A DNA stretch of 64,000 nt from assembly GCA_947311845.1 (NCBI GenBank), contig CAMZMU010000080.1, positions 45,384,745-45,448,744 of the forward strand, read 5' to 3'. The notes beneath the pieces were generated by a model, which had not been told where the DNA came from, ran no database searches, and saw only the letters and a program-made list of their open reading frames with translations. How positions within the stretch are numbered: the stretch's first letter is position 1; each line of letters starts with the position of its first letter. Of the stretch, positions 11,796 to 21,161 are shown piece after piece. The position numbers and the translations under genes were made by a program. The DNA comes from Poa pratensis. Its lineage: Eukaryota > Streptophyta > Magnoliopsida > Poales > Poaceae.

Positions 11796-12848
11796 CCCAA
11801 CCTACGGCTCCTACAACAAGTGGTCCAATGGCAAGAGCTAGAGTCAAAACTCTCCATGATAAGGTGAATTCACTCCTAACTTTGTGTGATCTCAATACAC
11901 CCTTGAATGGTTTGCTACTTCATTCGGATACCTTGTGCATACTCAGGAACGACTACCGTGAAGATCTCCAAGCAAGTATGGAAGATGGCCAAGAGACGAC
12001 GCAAGACGAAGGAGAGAAAGCGGAGAAGACTGGCCAGCCGGCCTCCCAGCCGGCCTGGGCCGGCCCCAAGGCCGGGCTGCTTCTAGACCCGGCCGGCCTC
12101 CTAGCAGGCCTAGGCCGGGCTCCAGGCCGGGCCGCCGCCAGCGTACGCCGGCCTCCCAGCCGGCCTGGACCGGTCCCAGGGCCGGGCAGCTGCCTGAGCC
12201 AGCCGGCCTCCCAGCCGGCCTGTGCCGGTCCCAGGGCCGGGACCCCGCCAGATCCAGCCGGCCTCCCAGCCGGCCTCGGCCGGCCCCAAGGCCGGCTCCC
12301 CGACGACCTCCAGCCTGCGCGCTCGACGGGCCCGCGTGGCCTTGTACCCCCAACTTTTCACCCACCTCGTGGCTTAGACTATAAATACCCCTTCATAAAC
12401 TAGATCTAGGGTTAGACAATGTTTTGAGATTAGAGTAGAGCTGTGCTCCTTACCTCAAGATGGTCTCCTTTCCTCCATTGGAGATGAATCAAGGCCTCCC
12501 CTTGTGGAGATGAACCAAGGCCTCCCCTTGTGGAGAAGATCCCTTCGTGGATACCAAGGCTTCCTCTTGTAGTTTGCTACTTGCTAATCTTTCCTCTTGA
12601 AGTGGCTAGACTGGGTTTGTTTGGATTGACCAATTGGACAAACAATCCTAAGAGTAAGGTGTGCTTGGGAGAGGAGAATTGGGGGCTACCCTTGGGGCTT
12701 GTTACCAGTTGAATCTTGCTGAGTTATGTCTTGCTAGTTATCTTGTTTGGTGTTGTTCCCCTCGTTGTGTTCTTATGTTCATCCCTTGTTCTTCGTGTTC
12801 ATCGATCCCTCCGCCCTGATCCGTAAAAATCGGGACCAACCTACATCA
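11788..12848 (+). repeat. 3' LTR of element B
   Basis: 1061 bp, starting TGATGTAG and ending CCTACATCA. The first 200 bp and the TATA-to-end part resemble the LTRs of element C. In between (12037-12311) is a GC-rich 55-bp tandem array that C lacks. TATA box TATAAATA at 12380-12387. The target duplication cannot be tested because the left end is missing. Confidence 0.88.
12037..12311 (+). repeat. Five 55-bp tandem repeats upstream of the TATA box in the B LTR
   Basis: Units start at 12037, 12092, 12147, 12202 and 12257. Four share the exact 19-mer GCCGGCCTCCCAGCCGGCC; the unit at 12092 has diverged. Each unit contains several GCCGGCC or GGCCGG blocks that can pair with one another. The array occupies the same position as the CCGGTACTACCGG cluster in element C. 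Confidence 0.9.
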
Positions 12849-13097
12849 GAGTAGGAATTGGGAAAAGAGAGAGGAGAGAGATGCGCTGAATTCGGCCCAT
12901 AATCAGGAGTTCCAAATTGCTTTTCTATTTAGTAATTATAGGTTTGCTCATTTTTTATAGTAATTATAGGATTCTCTCAAAAAAATAGTAATAATTATAG
13001 GAAAATGATTGTGTCATATATATATATATTTGCCAAATCCTTTTTGAAAATTCCAAGTAAGAAATAGAATAAAAAGTACTTATAAGGGCTTATTAAT
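12849..13097. other. AT-rich sequence after element B; no gene seen
   Basis: Short AT-rich stretch with a (TA)n tract near 13017-13028. No coding signal. It is probably the DNA into which element B inserted. Confidence 0.5.
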
Positions 13098-13253
13098 TAT
13101 ACTTTGCACCCAATGAGAACTCTTCCGTGGACTAGTGGTAGCCGTGCATAAGCGCATAAGGGCCAGGTCCCACGTTCGAGTCCTCACTTCTACCTTAATG
13201 ACAAAACCAGGGTGGAGTCCCCCCTCCGGTCTTGTTATATACTTTGCACCCAA
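13098..13253 (+). mobile_element. tRNA-derived SINE with 16-bp target-site duplication
   Basis: The direct repeat TATACTTTGCACCCAA occurs at 13098-13113 and 13238-13253 and flanks a 124-bp body. The body has a box A-like TGGACTAGTGG (13128-13138) and a box B match GTTCGAGTCC (13174-13183), the internal RNA polymerase III promoter of tRNA-derived SINEs. It ends in a short TTGTTA-type tail. Size and promoter fit a grass SINE; I cannot assign a family. Confidence 0.8.
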
Positions 13254-14150
13254 GTTTAGTTTTATAAAATCATTTTATTTACGAAACTGCATATAGCTAT
13301 TTAATAAATCCCTAAAACTGATTTAGGATTCATTAAATCCTATTATTTTTGTAGAAGATCCAAATATGCATATGTGGTATATTGAAATCATTGTCAAAGT
13401 ATTATATTGACAATTTCTTATTATTCTCTTCTCTCTATTTCTATTCCTCATTTTGGAAAGGTATTTACAATATAGCATTAAAATTCATATAACACCCAAA
13501 TAGAATATTTATTCCAACATGTTTATTATATTTGGGATAGTCATATTATTCCCTCTCTTAATTTATTTAAACATCTTTGAAAAAATATCAATACAACCAC
13601 AATACAAATAGAATCAAATTCACAAGTTGAATATGTTAAAACTTTCCAAACAGATTTATGTTTCGGATAGTCATATTAATCCGCTGTTAATAGGTTTGAA
13701 TCAAGTTTTGGAAAGTTTAAAATAGTCCTCAATAAGTTTTTAAATGCTTCAAAATATCAGACATTTATTTAATTAATTAAGCATTCCAAAATTAAGAAAA
13801 AATTGGGATGTTACACCTTTCCCTCCGAAGGTCATTTGTTTTGTGGAGATTCACCCACAACAGAATTTGGCCGACAACCGGAGTATAAAAGGAGAGATTG
13901 ATGCCAATCCATTTTTTTTTTTTTTGGAATTTATCATGGTCAACCTCATGTGTCCATTTGTACTTGTATCGATTTGGTAGGACGTGATGTATCCGCTCGG
14001 TGCCAGACCGCCAGTGCACTGCCTTAACATACTGTAATAAAAGCCTTCAAAAGAAGAAGTCAATAAATCATGAGCTGTCCTTCCCTGTATCCAGTGGGAG
14101 CATGATTATTTCCCGAAATTAACATGGATAAACGAAATCCCCGTGCATCC
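13254..14150. other. AT-rich intergenic DNA; no gene seen
   Basis: About 0.9 kb of AT-rich sequence with short homopolymers, including T12 or more near 13911. No reading frame with recognisable content. The right end carries the promoter region of the peptide gene. Confidence 0.5.
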
Positions 14151-14157
14151 ATGGCTC

Positions 14158-14163
14158 TATATA
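14158..14163 (+). promoter_or_regulatory. TATA box of the small secreted peptide gene
   Basis: TATATA within CTCTATATAGAGGG, 84 bp before the start codon at 14242. This spacing fits a transcription start near 14190 and a leader of about 50 bases. Confidence 0.6.
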
Positions 14164-14241
14164 GAGGGATTTCTACCAGGTCTGACAAAAACAAAAATAA
14201 ATCTCAGAAGTTCGCTCCTAGTCAAAAAAATACCGAGATCG

Positions 14242-14436
14242 ATGATGGCGATCGGCAACCTCCGTGCCTTGCTTGTTTTCCTCCTCGTGCAGGTCTGCCT
14301 GTTCTTGATGATGGCCGCGTCGGCCAAGGTGCAGGGCAGGCATCTGAACGTGGAGTCAACTCCGGCGTGCTGCCTCAACCACCCTGATTGTTGCCAGCCT
14401 GGGGCGGCGGGGCCTGCGGCGGCGGCCATTCCCTGA
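14242..14436 (+). CDS. Small secreted cysteine-rich peptide, unknown family
   Basis: A 64-residue protein starting MMAIGNLRAL. Residues 1-28 form a typical signal peptide: a basic/polar start, a hydrophobic core LLVFLLVQVCLFLMM, and a cleavable AASA. The mature part is about 36 residues and contains a tight CC-x5-CC core (CCLNHPDCC) followed by a Gly/Ala/Pro tail. Two in-frame ATG codons (14242 and 14245) are possible starts. A TATA box lies 84 bp upstream and AATAAA at 14582-14587, so it looks like a complete small transcription unit. It does not match a peptide-hormone family I know (not PSK, CEP, CLE or RGF). The secretory route is inferred from the signal peptide. Confidence 0.62.
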   Translation: MMAIGNLRALLVFLLVQVCLFLMMAASAKVQGRHLNVESTPACCLNHPDCCQPGAAGPAAAAIP

Positions 14437-14581
14437 CGGCATCACCTCTCGGTTCCTTCTCCTCCCGGCAAGTGACGTCCTACTGGATCTGAATGCATGG
14501 TGTGATCCTGCTGCTTTTCATGTCACCATATATGTTTCACAACTTTCGCTGATTTCGGTTATATTGTGTACTGTGGCAACT

Positions 14582-14587
14582 AATAAA
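14582..14587 (+). terminator. Polyadenylation signal after the peptide gene
   Basis: AATAAA about 146 bp after the stop codon, in a T-rich 3' region. It is a plausible poly(A) signal for the 14242-14436 gene. Confidence 0.5.
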
Positions 14588-14599
14588 TTGGGAGGAGAT

Positions 14600-15490
14600 T
14601 GCTGTCCTTTTAGAAATGATATTGCTCTCAGTTTTTAGTTGTGTCGCAAATCTGTTCATTCTAGTTTTTTGCCAAGTTGTTTTCTGCACTTCAGAATATA
14701 CTATATCCTGTTAATATGTAACTATTCGTACTAGAACAGAAAAAAAAACAATGGACCGTGAAGTGGCCGACGTTTTAAATCACGGTTGTATAGAAACTGC
14801 AGAATGCTCATGTACTCCAGTTTACTCTCGAGGGCGAGGATACTTAGCTTAGATGATTGTGCATCTTCCATACATGCATTCCGAAATCCAGTGGAGTGAA
14901 TATATTTTCCAAATAAATTAGTATGCATTTCATCGTCATATATCTTCCCAAAACCTACGAATACAAATAAGACGAGTTACAAGGACGCACGTTCATAATA
15001 AACATGAATTTGAATTCAAATTGACAACTTATTAGATAAATCGAACCGAATGAAATGAAGCTCATTTACATTACGTCAAAAGGATCAAATACAAGTTTAA
15101 AACTTAATATGAATATTTGTCAACTCCTATATATGTCCATGCCCTAATGAATTCAACCCTATATGGCGCCCTCGGGGTGGGTTGGGAAGTTAGGATGATG
15201 CTTGTCGCCGGATGATGGCGGAAGGAGCGGGCTAAGAAACATGGGAGGGCATGACACGAAAATTGGGTACCTTTGCAGCCTTATAGGATATGACGGAGAA
15301 AATCATGCCAGAGGCATATCCACCCGATATTTTCTCGGGGCGAGAGGACTCAGGACTGCGTGGTAGAGATGGGAGGACGACGTCGAAAATTGACGTGTAA
15401 TCACCAACTCATACGGTCATTCTTACTAACGTTTCGGCTCGAGACCACTCTCATGGTGTTTTCCCTTAACAAATTATGGTTAAGAAATAG
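14600..15490. other. Intergenic DNA; no gene seen
   Basis: Nothing recognisable as a gene. A perfect 14-bp palindrome ATTTGAATTCAAAT lies near 15007-15023, which is probably chance in AT-rich DNA. Confidence 0.45.
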
Positions 15491-15494
15491 GGAA

Positions 15495-15847
15495 AATTTG
15501 CCAAGGGACACCGTTATTTTGTGGCATTTGCTGAAAGACACCCCTCGATCATGATTTTGCCAGGTACCATCAAAATTCCGTGATCCATTTGCCAAAACAC
15601 ACCGTATGGCCAAAAAGGGGAAGTTTGATGTTTTTTCTTGGCAAAACCATCCTAACGTTCAGTTTTGAACATTTTTTTTCTAATTTACCGAAAAGGGGAA
15701 ATTTGACATTTTTTCTTTGCAAAACCATCCTAACGTTCAGTTTCGAACAATGTTTTTCTAATTTAAATTTAATGGTACCTGACAAAGACATAATCGGGCG
15801 GTGTCTTTCAGCAAATGTCACGAAATAATGGTATCCCCTGACAAATT
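15495..15847. mobile_element. Fold-back (MITE-like) element with 76-bp imperfect inverted arms
   Basis: The left arm (15495-15570) and the reverse complement of the right arm (15772-15847) share long matches, including TTTGCTGAAAGACACC and CAGGTACCAT. The spacer holds two tandem copies of a ~77-bp unit (15610-15687 and 15688-15765), each with CAAAACCATCCTAACGTTCA. The structure fits a non-autonomous terminal-inverted-repeat element. No clear target duplication was found. It lies just past the 3' end of the RING-H2 gene. Confidence 0.7.
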
Positions 15848-15951
15848 ATACCTAAAAAATATATACGGTTCACATTCGCCAACACAGAAACAAAACACTC
15901 CCTTGTCAAAAGAAAAAAAAAACACTCCCATACTACACCGGTGGCAATGCC

Positions 15952-16518
15952 TCAACCGACGACTCGGGCCGGTCTTCCGGCTCCGAGGAGGGTTTCGATG
16001 TCACCGTCGGCGGTGGTCATGCACCGACAGACTGGGCATGTCCGGTGCGATTGCAGCCTCATGTCGATGCACTCCACGTGGAAGACGTGTTTGCACAACG
16101 GCAACTGCCGCACCATCTCGCCACCGCTCACGTCCTCCAGGCACACTGGGCACAGCACGGAGCTCGCCATAGCCTGCTCCCCTACCTCCGGTGGGCAAAC
16201 GTACGCGAACGCTCGCGGCACGTCGGAGGGGACGCACGCAGGGGACCGGCAAATCGCTCCTGGCCGCCGGCCTCTAGCCGTGACCGTGAGAGCAAGTACC
16301 GGACTTGCCGTCAACCGACGAACCCGTGTTGTCCTCGGCGCGAAGATTCCCAAGACGACGAGGAGCAGCGCGACTGCGGCGGCGAACGCGAAAGCCTTCC
16401 AGACGCTGACGGTGGCAACCAGCACGCAGAAGAGGAAGATGGCGATGCAGACGGCGGCGACGTTGTCGTTGTCGCCATCGCCGGAGCTTGCCGAGATCCT
16501 CAGGTGAAGGTTGAGCAT
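15952..16518 (-). CDS. RING-H2 finger protein, ATL-like E3 ubiquitin ligase, intronless
   Basis: 188 residues. Two hydrophobic segments (about 20-40 and 42-60) suggest membrane anchoring. A basic linker follows, then a RING-H2 finger: C123, C126, C142, H144, H147, C150, C161, C164. This matches C-x2-C-x15-C-x-H-x2-H-x2-C-x10-C-x2-C and predicts E2-dependent ubiquitin transfer. The layout (N-terminal membrane segments, intronless, small) fits the plant ATL family. The tryptophan usually found in CIDxWL is arginine here (CIDMRL), which may weaken E2 contact. The ATG at 16518 is the first in frame after a TATA-like CTATAAATTT at 16637-16646. Substrate unknown. Confidence 0.82.
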   Translation of the reverse strand: MLNLHLRISASSGDGDNDNVAAVCIAIFLFCVLVATVSVWKAFAFAAAVALLLVVLGIFAPRTTRVRRLTASPVLALTVTARGRRPGAICRSPACVPSDVPRAFAYVCPPEVGEQAMASSVLCPVCLEDVSGGEMVRQLPLCKHVFHVECIDMRLQSHRTCPVCRCMTTADGDIETLLGAGRPARVVG

Positions 16519-16636
16519 GACGATGAGCTATATATGAGTGGAGGCTGGAGTGTAATGACACGTGCGTGCTTGCTGCCCGATCGTTAGCTTGATCAGGCCA
16601 GGATGCGTTGCTGCCATCGGCGAAAGTTTTCCCGAA

Positions 16637-16646
16637 AATTTATAGT
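16637..16646 (-). promoter_or_regulatory. TATA-like box of the RING-H2 gene
   Basis: Minus-strand CTATAAATTT, about 120 bp before the start codon at 16518. A second TATA-like ATATATAG lies at about 16525-16535 but is too close to the ATG to serve it. Confidence 0.45.
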
Positions 16647-16794
16647 GTTCGCCTCTTGGGATTTGGCGCGTGGTTTTGCCGTCTCGCTGCTGCTGCTGCT
16701 GCTGCAGTTTTGGTTAAATGTTTAAAAAGAGAAATGAATGGACTGGTTGTTTTCTTGATTTTTGCCTCACGGCGTGATTGAAAACGAAGGTTGA

Positions 16795-17768
16795 TGATGT
16801 AGTGCAACCTAGGCACACAACACCAACACCACCAAATGGTCCAATGACAAGATCAAGAGTCAAGACACTTCATGATAAGGTGAACTCACTCCTCTTTATG
16901 TGTGATTTCGACACCCCTTTGAATGGTTTGCTACTTCATTCGGTTACCTTGTGTATGCTTAGGTACAACTCTCGGGAAGCTATCCCACCAAGTGATGAAG
17001 ATGGATGAGGATCGAGCCAAGAGAATATTCCACCAAGTGATGAAGATGGCCAAGGGAATGAAGATGAAAATCCTGAAGAAGCGCTGGCCGGTACTACCGG
17101 CGCCCCATCGTCGGTACAACCGCCGAATCGGCAAACGGTACTGGAGTCGCGCCCGAGCTAAGCGGCACTACCAGAATTAATTCCGGTACTACCGACCCGG
17201 CCGGTACTAGAACCTGCGTGATCTGACGAGCTGAGTTAACCGCCGGCCGGTACTACCGGACCTGCGCTAGCCTGTGTGCTGAGATGGCCCTTGAGCCATG
17301 TAATCCTAGCCACCCATCTATATTTCACATCTAGACTATAAATAGCTGCCATCTCCCTTAGGGTTAGGGTTAGACTGAGATTAGAATTGAGTTGAGCTTT
17401 GCTCCTTTCCACCCCTTGTTGGTGTTGCCTCCTATGGAGATGAATCAAGGCCTCCCCTTGTGGAGAAAATCCCTCTAGTGGATATCAAGGCTTCTTCTTG
17501 TAGTTGCGATTACTTGTCAATCTTTTCTCCTTGAGTGACTATATTGGACCGGTGGGATTGACCGGTGAGAGAAACAATCCTAAGAGTAAGGTTGCTTGGA
17601 GATTGAGAATCGGGGGCCGCCCTTGGAGACTTGTTAACGGTTGATTTCATCCGTGTTGCTTTGCTATTTACCTTGTGTTTACCTTTTCCCCTTTCGTTTT
17701 CATCGTGTTCATCGCGTTCATCTTTCATCCGCCCTCAATCCGTGAACATCGGGACCCTACCCGCATCA
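16795..17768 (+). repeat. 5' LTR of element C
   Basis: 974 bp, TG...CA. Upstream of TATAAATA (17337-17344) lies a cluster of CCGGTACTACCGG-type palindromes (about 17085-17260). The copy is 37 bp shorter than the 3' LTR, mainly because two segments lying between GGTACTA repeats are missing. Two copies of CCACCAAGTGATGAAGATGG also occur (about 16989 and 17029). Confidence 0.93.
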
Positions 17769-17771
17769 TAC

Positions 17772-17784
17772 GGTATCAGAGCTT
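17772..17784 (+). other. Primer binding site of element C (initiator Met tRNA)
   Basis: GGTATCAGAGCTT begins 3 bases after the LTR. It matches the usual TGGTATCAGAGC site complementary to the 3' end of initiator methionine tRNA, except for its first base. Confidence 0.85.
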
Positions 17785-18986
17785 GGGTTGACACGGATTG
17801 ATTTGTGTTTCCACCCCCAAATCCACCAATTTTTTCTTTGATTTTGAGAAATTCGAAAATTTCCACCAAAAATAACCTTTTATGGATTCGAACCGATCTG
17901 TCGATTTCTCGCGTTTTTGGTAGTTTTTGTCCATGGATCTGTTGCTTTAGTACCACCTCCACCTTTGTTTGCGTTCCCTAGCATTAATTTTGCCAAATTT
18001 CCACGAATTTGAGCATTTTTCGAACTCAATTTCTGTCCAAATCGCGAGCAAGAACAGCAGATTTCTGGCCGTCGGTACTACCGGCCAGAACTTCGGTACT
18101 ACTGGAGCTCCGCGAACGTCCGGTACTACCGGGAAAGATCGAGCGGTACTACCGCCGGGCAGGATTTACAGAGCAATTTTTCCTTTTCCTCGGTTCGTTT
18201 TGGCATTTCCTCGTTGTGGTTTGAGTCATTTTCCGGTGTGATCAACGTCTACAATATCGACAAGCTTCCGCAGCAACGTCATCAACGCCAAGCAACGACG
18301 CTACCAAGGACTCGACATTTCCCCGACATCGTAATCCGTTGTGAGCCCTTCTTCCTTTCGCGTAACTTGACCTATCGGACTAGCCCTTTGATATTGCGAG
18401 GCATTGCACTTGTCGAGTGATTGTCTTCAAGTATTGGCAAGTGTGTATCGTTAAACATCTTGCCACTAGCAAAAGAAGAAGGAATCATCGTCAAAAAAAA
18501 GAGAAAAGAAAAGAAAAGACATGAGTAGTGCCAAGTATCATCTCTTGTAGGTTGCGACAAAGCTTAAACCGCCAAAGTGAGTGTGAGTGTTTAACACGTG
18601 TGCAAATCCGTTGCCCACCAAAAAGCAATTGAGATAGCGTCCTTCTTGTGTTGTGGTGACACTTGAGCACGTAGTCTTCGTTAGGTTGCATATCTTCGAG
18701 TGCTCGCCCTTTGGTCGCCCAACCCCATCATTCGCTTTTGTGTGTGTTTCTTCATCATTTGTGGTTGGTGTTTCTTTGGTAATTGGATCATTATGGATTT
18801 TTTCTACCTTGAACAATATACTTTCGCCGGTTTTGCTTGTTTCGTTTGCCACTTCATACCTTCCTATGCTCATAAGTGTGTGTGTTGGGTGTTAGAACCG
18901 GATTTTCTTTCGTGAAGCAACTCTATTCTTACGATATAGTTTCTCTTGGTTCTCCATTTCTACACATTTCACTTGTTCTTGAGATC
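17785..18986 (+). other. Leader of element C with further GGTACTACCG copies
   Basis: A 1.2-kb untranslated leader between the primer site and the gag start. At 18073-18163 it carries four more GGTACTAC-type motifs, such as CGGTACTACCGG. No coding content recognised. Confidence 0.7.
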
Positions 18987-21161
18987 ATGTTTAGGGAAAG
19001 TACAAACGGAAGCTCCAACTCGGATGATGATGCCAATGGAGGAATTCAAGGTGACAATGGTTATGTCACTCACAATGAGTTCGTGGGCCTTCGACATCTT
19101 GTTCGTGATGGGCTTGGTCGCTATGAGCGTCGTCTTCAAGCACAAGAAGCCAACTTCAATGACCAAATGGAGCGCGTGACCGAAGCTATGAACAACCTTG
19201 CGCAACGTCGATCTTCTTCTTCGGGCTCCCACCATACAGGAAGCACATCAAGGTCGACACAACCACGGCATGCGCATCAAGAGCCGCAACAAGATCGTCA
19301 AGACATCCCAAGGCGCGGCGAACATGCTCGACATCACCATGAAGTGGAGCACCCACCTTCTCCTCACGCACACCATGACAATGGATATCAAGAACAACAT
19401 CGACCAAATGGTGGACGACTTGGAAGAACACCATCGCCACCACCTCAACATCAAGCTCGACAAGAACCACGGCATGCAGACCATCAAGGTCATCGAACTC
19501 CATCGCCACCACCTCAACGTCAAGATAACCAAGTTCCACCTCAACATGACATGGGAGTACCGGGTGTGAACGACTATGATAACCAAGGACGTCAACACCG
19601 CTATCTTCCAAGGCAACGACACCGCAATCGTGAGCACGGACACCATGAAGTGAATCGTCATCACTATGAGCCTCATCACCGCCAAGAGCGTCCGCATGAT
19701 CGTCCTCACAACAACCACTACGAATCAAGTGATGTGGAGTCCAACCAACATCTTGGCGATGGACTCAACCAAAGGAGACGTGGACGTGCATTCCCACCTC
19801 CAAACCGTCGAGATGACGATGACAACTTGAACAAACTTCGCTTTGACATGCCCAAGTTCTATGGAACAAGTGAGCCGGAAGCATACCTATCATGGGCACT
19901 CAAGGTTGACAAGATATTCCGAGTTCGACACTACTCCGAGTACAAGATGGTTGCCTTAGCATCAATGGAATTCGAAGATTATGCTCTCTTGTGGTGGGAA
20001 CAACTTCAAGATTCACGTGTGGATAACCATCAACAACCAATCAATACTTGGTTTGAGATGAAGGAAGCAATGTACAAGCGCTTTGTGCCAAGTCACTACA
20101 CGAGAGACTTGTACAAGAAGTTGCAAGAGTTGAAGCAAGGGCTGAAATCTGTCGATGAGTACTATAAGGAGATGGAAATTTCTATGATGAGAGCCAATAT
20201 TGAGGAATCGAAAGAGCAATCAATGGCTCGCTTCATGAATGGCCTCAACTACCCCATCAAGACGATTGTGGAATTCCAACCCTATGCCACCTTGGTTGAG
20301 CTAGTCCATCAAGCCACAAAGGCCGAGCGTCACGTGCTTGAAGAGCTCAAATACCTCAAAACCAAGGCATTCTTCGCTAACAAGCCTTCATCATCAACAC
20401 CTACATCCACGCAAGCCCCTCCTCAAGGAACCACTAAAGTCCCTCCACGAGCTTCTACACCATCCACTCAAGCTACTCAACCTTTCAAGAAGGCACCTCC
20501 CTCAAGCAACACACCTCAAAGAGCGTCCACCGGCACAAGAGGATTGCAATGCTTCAAGTGTGGAGGACAAGGACACAAATCCTTTGAGTGTACAAGCAAG
20601 AAAGTCATGATTGTCAACGACTTGGGAGAATATGAGTCTATGAGTGAAGATGAGTACCATGCTTTGAACCAAGACACCGCAACGCAAAATATTGAAGAAG
20701 ACTCCAATGACATCTATTGCGATGATGATAACAACCCTTCATTGGTTGTGGCAAGAGCATTAACCGCCAATGTCCAAGTAGATGAAGACCAAAGATGCAA
20801 CTTGTTTCAAACAAGGGCGAGAATCAATGGAAAATCTATCAATGTCATCATCGATGGTGGAAGTTGCCACAACTTGGCTAGCAAAGAGCTTTGTGATAAG
20901 CTCAACTTGAAGTTCAAGAAGCATCCCCATCCATACCATGTGCAATGGTTGAGCGATTCCGGATCCGTCAGGATCCAACACATGGTGCAAGTGTCTTTCA
21001 AGATTGGAGCATACGAAGATACCGTTGATTGTGATGTTGTGCTGTCCGTATGCCACTTGCTTCTTGGACGCCCATGGCAATATGACAATGGTTCAATGCA
21101 TGATGGAAGGACCAATTACTATAGCTTCAAGAGCAACAACAAGAACTTCGTCCTTCGTCCC
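18987..21161 (+). CDS. gag: Element C gag and protease, intact up to the element E insertion
   Basis: Starts at ATG 18987 (MFRESTNGSS) and stays open to the insertion of E at 21161, 725 codons. A Gln/His/Arg-rich N-terminal part is followed by a retrotransposon gag domain (YLSWALKVDKIFRVRHYSEY to FVPSHYTRDLYKKLQELKQG). A Pro/Thr-rich linker leads to a CCHC knuckle (CFKCGGQGHKSFEC). The aspartic-protease-like segment has VIIDGGSCHNLASKEL. DGG stands in place of the usual D-S/T-G; element B has the same, so it is a family trait. Gag would form the particle and bind RNA. Before E inserted, the frame ran directly into RT. Confidence 0.9.

Larger units (their letters stand above)
8199..12848 (+). 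mobile_element. Element B: Ty3/gypsy LTR retrotransposon, 3' part, same family as element C
   Basis: This is the portion of B to the right of the A insertion: the end of gag, protease, RT, RNase H, integrase, a poly-G polypurine tract and the 3' LTR. It aligns almost collinearly with element C from 20512 to 32235 once element E is removed from C. The LTR starts TGATGTAG and ends CATCA, as in C. The left half and 5' LTR are beyond the window. Confidence 0.9.

Noticed and set aside
11943..12403. Pro/Gly/Ala-rich frames on both strands of the element B LTR
   Set aside because: They are translations of the 55-bp GC-rich tandem repeats, not proteins.
20840..20880. DGG instead of D-S/T-G in the protease of elements B and C as a novelty
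   Set aside because: Both copies share it and I recall IDGGS in related grass elements, so it is a family feature rather than a new finding.
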